A stretch of DNA of 20,685 bases from Terana coerulea (lineage: Eukaryota > Basidiomycota > Agaricomycetes > Polyporales > Phanerochaetaceae), in assembly GCA_024811115.1 (NCBI GenBank), contig JAKOGH010000463.1:1-20685 (forward strand), read 5' to 3'. Position 1 is the first letter of the stretch, and each line of letters begins with the position of its first letter. A model generated the notes under the pieces. It did no database searches. It was not told where the DNA came from and saw nothing but the letters and a program-made list of their open reading frames with translations. Shown here one piece after another: positions 8,772 through 18,600 of this stretch. A program made the translations under genes and the position numbers.

Positions 8772-9500
8772 CTAAACCCACAGTTGATCTTTCTTCGTTA
8801 GATCTGTGAGTGGCCTGGCTAACTTGGCAAAGTCTTTAATAAACCTGCGATAGAAGTTTGCAAAGCCTAAGAAAGCTTGAACGTGTTTGACCTTTGTAGG
8901 TACTGGCCACTCAAGAACTCCTGACACCTTTGCAGGATCCATCGCAACGCTGTTTTTCAAGATAATCATGCCGAGATAGTCAATCCGGCCTTTCTCAAAG
9001 AAACATTTCTCTGCTTTTGCGTATAGATTGTTGTCGCGAAGCCTTTTCAGCACTTCTTTGACAAGTTTACGGTGTTCCTTTAAATCATTGCCAAAGATCA
9101 AGATATCGTCTAAATACACCATGACTTTTGTCCTTTGCCGAATCAAGTCGCCTAAGATGTCATTCATCATGGTCTGGAATGTAGCTGGTGCATTCGAGAA
9201 TCCGAAATACATGACTGTTGCCTCAAATAAGCCTCGTTTGGTGATAAAGCCGTTTTCCACTCATCCCCCCTCATGATTCGGAACATTATTATAGCCCCAC
9301 CGAGGTCAATCTTTAGAGATGGCCTGCCTAAACAGTCGATCAGGTCAGCAATCCTTGGAATTGGGTAGCGGTTCTTCACGGTGATTTCATTGAGTGCGCG
9401 GTAGTCCATACATGGACGTAATCCGTCGTGCTTTTGACAAAGAAAAATGGTGCCGCAACTGGTGATTTGGAAGGTCGAATGTAACCTTTCCTGTAGTTCT
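8772..9500 (-). pseudogene. Reverse transcriptase domain (pol)
   Basis: Reading leftward: KGYIRPSKSPVAAPFFFVK, then in another frame KHDGLRPCMDYRALNEITVK and NRYPIPRI, then after further shifts FGFSNAPATFQTMMNDIL, the catalytic VMVYLDDILIF, LGMIIL and FLGFANFYRRFIKDFA. These are the standard Ty3/gypsy RT blocks and the start of the connection. The YLDD box is intact. At least two 1-bp frameshifts break the domain, near 9440 and in the 9250-9330 block. The frame 9260-8772 is the longest intact piece. Confidence 0.93.
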
Positions 9501-10300
9501 TCATTGATCCATTCATCCAAAGAATGTCGGGAGACAGCAGGTAGATTTTAGCCGGCTTGGGAAGGGAGGTACCTTCCACAAAGTCAATCGGATAATTGTA
9601 CGCCTTGCGTACCGGCATTCGCTCTGATTTTTGCTTGGAACACGTCGCCGTACTCGTAACCATTCCAGCACGTGTGACTTCCAGTTGACGGTATCCTCAT
9701 CATCGGAGTTGTCCAATTCCTGATCCATGTCCTTATCGTCGAACATGGCAGCGATAACTTCTGCTTGTGAGCGGTCGTTGAGACATCAATGTCCACCCAG
9801 TTGATATATGGATTATCCGTATCCTCATCTCCAAAATTGTCCAGGAGGATTCCCACGGAAGATCCGACTCGAGTTGAAGCTCGTCGGTTTCAGCTTCACT
9901 GACTCGTGTTTTACGAGCTTGATTGATAAGACAGCTCAGGACATCTGGTGAACTCCATTTCCCCATTTTCCCAGTCAATCTCAAAGTTATGTCGGTGCAT
10001 GAAGTTGTATCCGACCATTACTTCTTTGTCTCCTAACTGTGTGACGTGACAGTATACAGGTAGACTTGTGACCACCGATTTGAATATAAGCTCGGATATA
10101 TTCACGAATTTGTCCTGCTTGGTTTGGAGTTCTGTCTGCATTGGTCACATCGACTCACGCAGAACATGCCATACAATTAGTTACCAGATGATTTCTTTCA
10201 ACGAACGATTTGTCGATGAAGTTCGTTGTGGCGCTTGAGTCTACTAAAGCCTCGGCCACTTTATGACCATACACCCAAAGCGCTACTGGAAGTCTAAAAA
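9501..10300 (-). pseudogene. Aspartic protease domain and linker to RT (pol)
   Basis: The protease flap-to-active-site region reads LPVALWVYGHK then ALVDSSATTNFIDKSFVE at about 10205-10290. The family motif is D-S/T-G, but here the Gly is Ser (codon 10233-10235, AGC where GGC is expected). Further on, MVGYNFMHRHNFEIDW followed by GEMEF (9911-10141 frame) is the conserved C-terminal half. The remainder to 9501 is acidic linker (for example FDDKDMDQELDNSDDED) broken over several frames. The protease would cut Gag-Pol; this copy is probably inactive. Confidence 0.82.
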
Positions 10301-10489
10301 ACGTTTCGTTGCGAGCTATGCTATTACACAAGATTCCAGTACTACTTCGTCCAATTTTAACTCGGAGCCGACAGAGGGTGCGTCATTCCCGAATGTAGAT
10401 CGCAGGCGTTAGCCTCTACATTCCCTGGGGAAAATCCATTTGAGTCCGGCGATTAACTCATCAGCGGTCTGCTTGGGCCTGCCCGAGAC

Positions 10490-11920
10490 TCATTGCTTGT
10501 CTCGGGTGGCTTCCATTGCGGCAAGCTCGGATTTGCTCAGCTCACGGATGCTCGCTGAGTTGACTTCGACGTTACCGGGGTGGCATTGTTGTTGTCATCA
10601 TCCATGGAGTTTAATAACTCATGAGTCGGTTCTTGAAGGAGGGCTTGCCCTTGCCTTTCGAGTTCGAGTTTCACCAGAGCCGGGAAGCACCGCTGCTCCG
10701 ACTCCCTGTTGGCCGTAGTTGTTGCCGGGAGGACGACGGGAGTCGACGAAAACCTTTGCCTTGGTTGGCATTTTCGGGTTGTCGAAACAGTCATTTGTGT
10801 TGTGGGTTTTGGCATGCGAGCTTTTACCCTTACCAGAGCAGATCCGGCAGAACTTGTGTTCACGGACGTTTTGCCTGGTTGGTTTCTTTCGCCTTGCCCT
10901 TGCCTTTACCCTTGGACTGCTCGTTCGCCTCCGCCGTGTTCTTATTACCATTGTTGTTACCAAATACCGAGCTCTTGGAACGATCTGGGTGGAGTTCTTG
11001 TACAGCTGCAACAGCATATCGAGGTACCTTTCTCATTGCTTGGGTTCATTATCAGCTGATTGTTAAAATGACCATCGACTGGCGCATGTCCTGAGGGCAG
11101 GACCGCTTTGATCTTGTCAATGTGCAGCTTGTCTTGGTACTCCACGATCCCGGCCAGTCTTGTACTTCTCCGCATATTGGACGAAGTCCTTCCGGCCAGA
11201 TCCTTGTTATTCCAGAGCGTGTCGAGTTCGTCCTTGGCACCTTGCTTTTCGTCAGCGCTGACTATAAAGCCCTTGCATCTCCTTGACAAAGTCGTTCCAT
11301 GTGCCAATAGGCTGGTTGTTCGCAACTTGTCCGTGATAGGACTTCGATATGTCATGGCAGTGCCGCTAGAGACGACCAAGGGAGAGGACAATGCGCTGCT
11401 TGTCCGTTGCAATCTGCATGTGCTCGCAGTAGAGCGTGATGTGGTTCAACCACTCCTTGAGGCCGCTTCTGAGCCATCGAAGGTGGGGGAGGCATCTTGG
11501 GATGCGTCCACCACCGAACCTCCATCTGCAGGGATTTTGTCGACTTGGGCTTTTATAGCGTCAACGGTAGACCTGTAAGCTTCCACAAGCTTTTCCAGAG
11601 TTCGAATCTTCATGGCTTGCTCGAGAGCTGTGTTCTCCAGCTCCTCAATCCGGTGCTGCTGGTCATCCATTGCTTCGTGAGGTCGTGGTCATGCGCACGG
11701 TTGAAGTGTCCTGTCATGTCGGTGACATGTCCTTGCGCAAAGTCCGTGCTGATTCGAACAGACTGCTAGAAAGCATTCTGCGCTATGTGGAGAATTGCTG
11801 CCAACTGTGCATCGCTGAAGCGAGCAGAGTTTGGTGGTCGACATCATGCAGAAGGGCTGCTACAGGGTCGGCAAGGACCTCCGTAGTACAGTCAGGGACA
11901 AAGTTAGTGAAAGAAGACAT
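10490..11920 (-). pseudogene. Gag with coiled coil, capsid-like region and zinc knuckle
   Basis: The likely start is ATG 11918-11920 (MSSFTNFVPDCTTEVLADP). After frame breaks comes a coiled coil (MDDQQHRIEELENTALEQ, 11670 leftward). The capsid-like region follows: FDGSEA, LKEWLNHITLYCEH, TWNDFVKEMQGLY, LDTLWNNKDLA, LAGIVEYQDKLHIDKIKAVL. A basic stretch then leads to a zinc knuckle at 10787-10849 with spacing C-x2-C-x11-H-x4-C (FCRICSGKGK...THNTNDCF). A TGA near 10490 may end Gag. At least five 1-bp shifts lie in between. Gag packages the RNA into virus-like particles. Confidence 0.82.
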
Positions 11921-12154
11921 TTCTGCTCTTATTTAGTGCCAATTTTAATAAAACTTCGAACACAAAAGTTGGTTTTGGTTGTTATGTGCCAGCCAATTAT
12001 TTCGAGTCAGAAATGCAGAGTTTTAATTTAAGCAGCCCTTGGGATGGTTACATCGAGTGCTGCTAGCTGCGTACAGACTACTGCAAATCTACTGTTTAGG
12101 TCCATAAACGCAGACCTTGCCAATACGTTTTAATAGTCCCGCCAACTCTCTCCA

Positions 12155-12750
12155 CTATTTATTACCCCACTTCTGTCCCAGCGAGTCCAGATTCTCGTAG
12201 ATGTTCTGGAACTCGTCGTACCAACCCCACAGCTTGTTCCGAATCTCCTCAGGCACCCGCACCCTTTCGGGCGTGACCGGTGTCCTGCAACGAGTCCTCC
12301 TCGCGGAGTTTCTCAAGACGGGTCGAAGCGGACTCGTCGCCTCGAGCATCGGTTGGAGCTCGTTGGAGCGCTTGAGCAGCTTGGTTCGTCGAAACCGAAG
12401 CTTGGCTGGGGGTGGCTTGGGACCTGATACTCTCAGCGAGGTGCGAGTCGTTCGAATGAGTGGTGGCAAGGGTCGAGAGGCGGCGAGCAGCTCCTTTCAA
12501 CGCTGCTTCATGAGAGCGTAGCTCTCGATGCGCTTCAGCAACAAGTTGGCCTCGCTTCCTGGCGAAGCCATTCACTCCTCCGGAGAATGAGAGTGCGAAC
12601 GAGGTGGCTCGTGCTTCGGGTTGTAAACCTTGCGCGGCTTACAAACGTTGGCATATTTGACTCGGATCTCCCTTTGAAGGAGAGATGCGCTCGAAGGTCC
12701 AAAGGCTCGCTCTTCAGCGTAGGTGGTGAACGCAGGGGAACTTTAGGCAT
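12155..12750 (-). pseudogene. Extra ORF between leader and gag of the retrotransposon
   Basis: About 190 codons are open over three frames. It starts at ATG 12748-12750 (MPKVPLRSPPTLKSEPLDLR), shifts near 12570 to a frame rich in Ala, Ser and Arg (HSNDSHLAESIRSQATPSQ), and shifts again near 12285 to VRVPEEIRNKLWGWYDEFQN, with a stop at 12155-12157. The reading is continuous apart from two 1-bp shifts, so it was probably once a protein. It could be a separate ORF or an N-terminal extension of gag. I recognise no domain. Confidence 0.5.
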
Positions 12751-13383
12751 GGCTATAACAACGGTAATCAGTACTAGTCTCTATTTCCAGCAGACACGGT
12801 GACAGAAAATGGTGAAAATGGACAGAATGACCTGTTGAGGTCGTGCGGTCTTGATGCGTACAATCGGTAGTGTCGACGACGGCCTGGTTTCTCTCACCAG
12901 GTCCGGAGGTACTAACTCAATCAAGAGCGGTATGGGGGTCTCTGACACGGTTCCAGCCGTACAGCAAAGGTTTTCGAGCCAATATTACATTAACTCTATG
13001 CTCGCCCAAACTGGTTTGCTGTCAACACCCGAAGGCTCATAGCCGTAACTACCCGAAGGTAAGTCACACCAGAATGTTGCTCCACGCTATACAGTGCAGC
13101 GAGCACCTCTTTACGCTCTGAGGATCGGCATGAAGATTAGCATGCTGCCATAATGGCAGCCCACAGCCTAAGCCATGGTGCTTCTCAACGATACAGAGCA
13201 TAGTCCCTGACGGCGACTAGCTCATAGCCTTAGTTTTTTGCAGAACAGTGGCAAGATCCCCCAGACCCCAAGTAGCAACAGTGTTCATTTCGACACACTG
13301 TGCATAACGACATGTATCGCCGCACAACACTGCAATAGAAGGTCCTGCTCGTTGCCCTTAACAGCAACAACGAGCAGTGGAAT
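12751..13383 (-). other. Retrotransposon leader with stem-loop next to the PBS
   Basis: This is non-coding leader between the PBS and the first ORF. At 13345-13354 and 13368-13377 lie the arms CTGCTCGTTG and CAACGAGCAG, a perfect 10-bp stem with a 13-nt loop, 6 nt from the PBS. No other structure or ORF of note was seen. Confidence 0.6.
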
Positions 13384-13394
13384 AGACTCAACAA
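13384..13394 (-). other. Primer binding site, self-priming type
   Basis: In element sense this reads TTGTTGAGTCT, 2 nt downstream of the 5' LTR. It has no TGG start as expected for a tRNA 3' end. It is perfectly complementary over exactly 11 nt to AGACTCAACAA in the LTR (13509 down to 13499), with mismatches on both sides. In Tf1-type elements the first 11 nt of the transcript act as primer. Confidence 0.85.
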
Positions 13395-13396
13395 AC

Positions 13397-13962
13397 TATC
13401 ACAAAACTCTAATACTCACCTGCTAGGAATGCTTTGAGGGGTAGGGGAGAGCAGGGGACTTTGAGTAAAGCGAGTAGAGGAGATATGAATCAACGATGTT
13501 GTTGAGTCTGGGGTATTAGCCCTCAGATCAGCCTCCTTATATACATGTGTAGAGGACCCCCAGACACTACCCAAGACCTCCAATACCATGTGCTGAGTGA
13601 TACAGTCAGGTGATCCATGACTAAGGCTCTAGAGCATACCGCCGCTCTAACTCCCTTATCGGATCCTGACCTAGCTATCATGCTAACATCAACACTATCT
13701 AGATGTCCTAATCTAGCTACTGTACACTACCAGTACACAATGTCATAGTGACCTCATAGTGAGGTCATACTCTAGAACGAATCCAGAACTGAGTCCATGA
13801 TCCTATGTCCTTATGAGGCATATCCCTGATAACCATGCCGTCGGTCGCATGGCCAACTGATCAGCATCTTGTAACACTGTTGTGACGACTGGGTAACATG
13901 TTCTGTGACTTGATGTTACACTCTAAGCGCTGTAAACTAGCGCTGAGGGAAATTTAATGACA
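13397..13962 (-). repeat. 5' LTR of the retrotransposon
   Basis: This 566-bp LTR is a direct repeat of 2911-3830 (without the MITE). In element sense it runs from TGTCATTAAATTTCCC to GAGTTTTGTGATA. U3 carries the TATA box, and R would begin at 13509, leaving an R-U5 of 113 nt. Differences from the 3' LTR are scattered substitutions and 1-2 bp indels plus one divergent patch near 13887-13908. Confidence 0.95.
13499..13543 (-). promoter_or_regulatory. LTR promoter: TATA box and predicted transcript start
   Basis: In element sense TATATAAGG starts at 13543. The 11-nt self-primer site AGACTCAACAA starts 34 nt downstream at 13509. The spacing is what is expected between a TATA box and a Pol II start, so 13509 is the predicted 5' end of the RNA. 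Confidence 0.75.
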
Positions 13963-14503
13963 AGGGGGAGACGCCTGAGGCCAAATCTGTATCATTTTGA
14001 CGAAATTTGACCCCTCACGCCTGGTGCAGTCCGTATCAAAAGCCGGCCGTCAGGCCGGCGAGCCTGAGCCTTTGGTCTGTATCCGACCCGCAAAAGGAGG
14101 TATGCCTAATCCTGGGCCCGAGCGAGCGAACAACTCGGGCCTTTGACTGTCCTGAGTTACTTAGCTTGACGAGTTACCAAGAAATCAAAATTCTTGCGTA
14201 CTCTCTGCCAAGCCTGAACACAACGAGGTCTCAAGAGGCCATAGTTGCCGCGGTTTAGCTCGACACTGCTAAAGCGCGTGGGAACCCGGGCGACCGAGGC
14301 AGATGCTGTTGCAAACAGCAAGCGAGAAAGTATGTAGTGTGTACATGTGTAATATACAGCCTTACAGCACGAAACGTCCATTCTCGATCTGCTTCATGGT
14401 GCGCTGAGCGATGTACTTACACTGTATAATATGTACTACAAGCCCTGGGATGCCTGGTCCTGTCCGTCTGTATCAATCCGGCCGTCGGGCTGGAACACCT
14501 GAG
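13963..14503. other. Right arm of element X: hairpins and TCYGTATC repeats, no gene
   Basis: This non-coding stretch has two strong hairpins: GCCGGCC/GGCCGGC with loop GTCA at 14042-14059, and GGCCCGAG/CTCGGGCC at 14115-14141. The word TCTGTATC or TCCGTATC occurs at 13986, 14030, 14076 and 14467, with TCTGTATT at 14903. Such subterminal repeats often bind transposase. No ORF of interest was seen. Confidence 0.55.
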
Positions 14504-14853
14504 TAGTGATTGGCAAGGGTAAACCCCCATGCTTAGAGGCTAACCCTTACCCTCATGAAGGGTAAGGGTTGGGGGTTACTCTTCAAACCCTTGCCAAAAT
14601 GGGCAGAAAATGGTGCTTTGAGTGCTTTTTCATTCAATCATAATGTCGGCCTTCTATTTGAGTAGCTTGCATTGATATAGAAAGCACTCGCAACACTTGT
14701 AGCTCTATCTAGCAACACATCTGCTATTTGAATGCAAACCGCTGCCAGACAAGGGTTAACTTTTCTCAATCCTTACCCTTACCCTTCATACCCTTACCCT
14801 TCATACCCATACCCTTAACCCTCCAAGGGTTTGCAAACCCCTGCCTATCACTA
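14504..14853 (-). mobile_element. 350-bp MITE family, copy B, in the right arm of X
   Basis: This is an inverted copy of 3413-3768, alike along its whole length, with ends TAGTGATTGGCAAGGG and TAGTGATAGGCAGGGG (read inward). The shared interior includes AAGCACCATTTTCTGCCC (reverse complement here). The flanks share only CTGAG a few bases out, so no clean target duplication is seen. Confidence 0.75.
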
Positions 14854-14976
14854 CGCTTCTGAGGCAATCCATACTGATTTGACCCAAAATCAGAAATTTC
14901 CGTCTGTATTCCTGGGACGAAATCGCGGACCCCGGCTCAGTGCCCCCTCTATTGTCAGAGGTCCTGCTCGAGCGCT

Positions 14977-15003
14977 GATTCCATATAATTTCAAAAGGTG
15001 CTG
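14977..15003 (-). repeat. Right terminal inverted repeat of element X
   Basis: It pairs with 2108-2134 (one mismatch). The repeat extends inward through 14946-14973 to match 2883-2910. Confidence 0.7.
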
Positions 15004-15006
15004 TAA

Positions 15007-15629
15007 ACATCAATGCATCAAGTGTTCATTCATGTAGCACACAGACGCCTACTACAATTATTGGCATTCCAGGCCTGGCAGACAAGGGTGGACCTGGCAG
15101 AACCCTGGCAGACAAGAGGACTGGCGAGGCCATATAAGTAAGATTGGGCAGTTTCTGAGCCATAGGTCTCATAATATTTGACTTGACTAAGCCTATCCAG
15201 CCTCCTAAGCTCCAAAATCCACTGCCATTGTGAACGCCGGTCACTTTCGGCCCTCTGTTATGCCCATTTGGGTGATGGGGTGGGCCTCCGGCTGCCTCTG
15301 GGCAATCCCTCCGAGCGTCTGCCCAAGTCCTGCCACCTCTCTGCCAGCACTGCCTGCCGGCTCTGCCGGCAAACCGGCTCTGGCAGACCTCTCCGGAGGT
15401 GTTTGCCATGCACACTAGCTGCAGTGCTCCTACACTGCACTTTCGACTCTCTGCCTTGCTGAACATGGCCTAGTTGAAGCATCGGAGTGTCCTTCAGTAG
15501 GCGGAATCACATGATCTGGAGATATGCCAGTAATTTTTGCACATGGTGGTGCCAAGAAAGCACATACAATACAACAAGATAATAGCAATATGATACACAG
15601 CTTCGTTAAGAAAAACAGCATACAGATGA
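15007..15629. other. Gene-free stretch between element X and the ARM-MYND pseudogene
   Basis: No gene is seen. CTGGCAG and its complement CTGCCAG recur: three times in the 15070-15120 area and again near 15340-15390 with CTGCCGG variants. This could be the remains of another small repeat element with inverted ends, but no boundaries or target duplication could be set. The last part (about 15480-15629) is the 3' flank of the pseudogene. Confidence 0.4.
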
Positions 15630-18600
15630 TTATGCAGACTCGGCCTGCCTCTGCGCATGCTTACAGGAAGCCCTGTGTTCTGGCCAGTGCAACTTCTGAC
15701 AAGAGCCATCACAGTACCTGTAATTCTAGTCAGCACATCAGAATTTTATGTATAGACTAAAGATACCAGCCTCGTTTACCACATCCACTGCACTTGTGCA
15801 GTGCGACCTCGGATTGCAGCAATATGAGCAGTGTAACATTTCTGCGGAGGTGTTCAGTCTTGGGTGCTTGTAGTGGTTATGATTGTGGTCTTCCAATATG
15901 TCCAAGCCCTCCAGCCATGCTAATAGATTATCTCTGGTCGCCAGCGCAGATTGCCTGTGGAGTTCCTAAACGCTGTGAAGACTGTCGAGATGGGCAATGA
16001 AGTCGTTCCACTCTGTTATGGCCATCTCGAAATTCGCGTAATCAATTCTTGCACCAGACGCAGCTGCAAATTCTGGTAAGGCATCTCAAAAAATCCAGAA
16101 ACTGGCGCGCGATGCCAATTTTCCGTCTAGCTTTCATACATAGTGATGAGTAACTCAAGGGATAGGAAACTGACAAGGGATACTTACATCTATCTCCTGC
16201 AGGTTGGGACTAATGTCGGGCCCTCGCATTGCCAGCGTAAGTAGGACATACTAATTAAGTATGGTGATCATGCGGTGATTGTCAGGGGCATTTCACTGAC
16301 AAATGTCCTCACGTCTTCCAATGCTGAGATAAAGAAAGCGACGCCTTCAGTACGTCTCTTCTCCAGGGCCTCGAGCTCTGCAACTTGCTGAGACCAAGAT
16401 CACCTGCCTGCTCAACTGCCCACCATAATAGGTAGTGGTGAACAAAGCGGAGTCATGGTACTATACTTTAAACCTTTCTTTGCACCACGTAGTCCGCTCG
16501 CCATATCCGGCGCCTAGGCTGATGAGGTAGTAGAAATATCGCAACTTGGAGACTGCAGGTAATGGCTTGCTCTGCTAGGATTATGGCGTCGGGTACACAG
16601 CCTTTGTGGATGTAGTGCTTGATTACGATGATGTCAGTGTCATCCAAAGTTTGCAGGGGAACCTCTTTCTCAGAGAGCATTTGCACAATGCGGCAAGGAG
16701 TCGCTCCACATAGAGAATGGTAAGCCAGGGAGGGTGAGGAGCTCTAGTTGGCCGGTGTCCTCGTTCAACGTCTGATATGCTCCTTCAGTGATAGAGAACT
16801 CCGTTTCAACTATGAGTTGGGCCAGTCTCTTTCCAAGTCTGTATAGGTCGAGATCCTGCATACACCACATCATTGCATCCTGAAAAGCCTTAGAGCTTTT
16901 GAGGATGAGCATAGTATCGCATCGCACCATATTGTAGTTCATGAGCAGATTTTCAAGATGTGGTGGGAATCCACGTCAAAGGGCGCGAAGGAATTTGTGT
17001 GGATCCAAATTGCGTACTTCATCCTCAGACTCGGGAGCCATGAGACTACATAGGCCGCCGAGGGCGCTGACTTGGGTGCTGAGATCCTTGCTGAGAAGCA
17101 TAGCGACAAAGAGGTTGAGAACGGATGAGTTGGCCATGATCTCCCTACCACGGCCCATTATGACTCCAGAGAGGAACTCCAGCACATGCGATAGCATGTA
17201 ATACGAGCACCTGGCTTCTTGATGTTGGTGAATCACGACTTCCAAGACTCTGGGAATCTTCAGCTCTTTGATCTTCCTCTCCTTGAGTCGTGAAGGGGTA
17301 TCCTCATCGTTGACAATCGCTCCAATGGCGTGAGCAAGCGTAACGATGACCTGTTCGTTGATGGCGGCATCGTCGGGGTACTCTTCCATCAGCCGCAATA
17401 GAGTAGGAGTATACTTCACGATTTCATGTCTGACTTCACCGCCTCCATGGTGAGTGATATTTGACAGCGCTTGCAAGCCTACGAGGCGCGTCTTCGGATT
17501 ATCGAGCAAGGGCATGAGTTTAGACATGAGTCCTTGACGCAGAAAACGCATCAATGGAAGCCCTCGCAACTTCGTATCACGCCCACCTCACCGGCGTGGA
17601 AAATTTTAGTGCGGAGCACAGCGTCCGCAGACATCTTAGACCATATGCCAACGATTCCTCCAGCAATCTTCTCATTTCTAGTGTGGCCGCGGTCAGGTTC
17701 TGAACCATGGTTCGAACCTCGAACCGCAGGACCGAACCGATGGTTCGATCCAGGTCAGGTCCGGTTTGTGAACCTACAGAGCCGGTTCAGTTCTACGTTC
17801 AACAAAACTGTGAGCTTGATGAACCGCGTTTGAACCGAACCAAACCTATCTGAACCAAGAACCTGAAGGTAGCTCAGTGACTGCAAAAATGGTGAAGGAA
17901 GCGCAAAAAAGCGTTGAAAACGTGTGCAAGTGGGCTCAATTGAACACAATTGCCTTATTTGGGCTGCCGCTTGGTGCCGAGAGTGGGCGCTTGTTCGTTC
18001 ATCGCAAGTGAACCCACTGTTCATGTCATAACTCTCGTCTGCGAGGGCAATTATGGGCCCATAAAGTGAGTGAACATCTCTTCTAAATATGCGTACATGC
18101 TTAGACTACAGAGAGGACATAGCTTACAGCGCACGGCCCTTGTATAGCTCAGTAATGAGCATCTGCTGCAACTTACCGGTTTCTGGTTCGAACCAGTTCG
18201 TGAACCTGAACCTAACCACATGAACCAGTTCATGAAAAGGTACTGGTCCCGTTTGGTTTTTGGTTCAGGTCCAAAGCTCACTGCTTGGTTCAGGTTCGGG
18301 TTCTGCTGAAATAGGTCAAAAACCGGACCAAACTGGACCGTGGCCACACTACTCATTTCCAGAATACTTGGTGAACGAATTGCCCAAGTTTCGTTGAATT
18401 TGCTCAAAGTTGGCATGTACTTTCTTCAGACCGCTGCGGGTATCGAGATCTACGTGATATCGTTTATATGAACGGTTCAAAGACAAAGGAAAACACCATA
18501 CCAGGGAGCTCGAACACTTTGCACAAAATCACAACGACTGCTATCCAGTCACTGGCATCTAAAATTTCGTCGACAGAGGCATCGATAATAGTGGGTATAT

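Larger units (their letters stand above)
2911..13962 (-). mobile_element. Ty3/gypsy chromovirus-type LTR retrotransposon, self-priming type, defective
   Basis: The element lies on the minus strand with its 5' LTR at the right (13397-13962) and 3' LTR at the left (2911-3830). Internal order, in transcription sense, is PBS, leader, a small ORF, gag with zinc knuckle, protease, reverse transcriptase, RNase H, integrase zinc domain and core, integrase C-terminus, chromodomain, dUTPase, polypurine tract. The PR-RT-RH-IN order defines Ty3/gypsy, and the chromodomain defines chromoviruses. The flanks AGAGG (2906-2910) and AGGGG (13963-13967) look like a 5-bp target duplication with one mismatch. Without its two nested insertions the element is about 8.2 kb. 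Frameshifts, stops and catalytic-site changes make it non-autonomous. The LTRs are about 96% alike by eye outside one divergent patch of about 20 bp. Confidence 0.93.
2108..15003. mobile_element. Element X: TA-flanked inverted-repeat DNA element hosting all other central insertions
   Basis: The outermost inverted repeats are 2108-2134 and 14977-15003 (CAGCACCTTTTGAAATTATA, then one C/T difference), each flanked by TA (2106-2107 and 15004-15005). If element Y (2144-2882 plus one CTCGAG) is removed, the left arm continues CTCGAG-CAGGACC-GACAATAGAGG. This matches the reverse complement of 14946-14973 and gives a terminal inverted repeat of roughly 60 bp. Taking out Y, the retrotransposon and the 350-bp MITE leaves about 740 bp, so X was a MITE-sized element. 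No transposase ORF was found. TA duplication suggests the Tc1/mariner group; that is inference. Confidence 0.65.

Noticed and set aside
10621..11094. Plus-strand ORFs of 115-157 codons opposite gag
   Set aside because: They are antisense shadows of the gag and zinc-knuckle coding strand and show no domain features of their own.
15060..15400. CTGGCAG/CTGCCAG repeats as a further transposon
   Set aside because: No matching termini or target duplication could be placed, so only the repeated words are reported.
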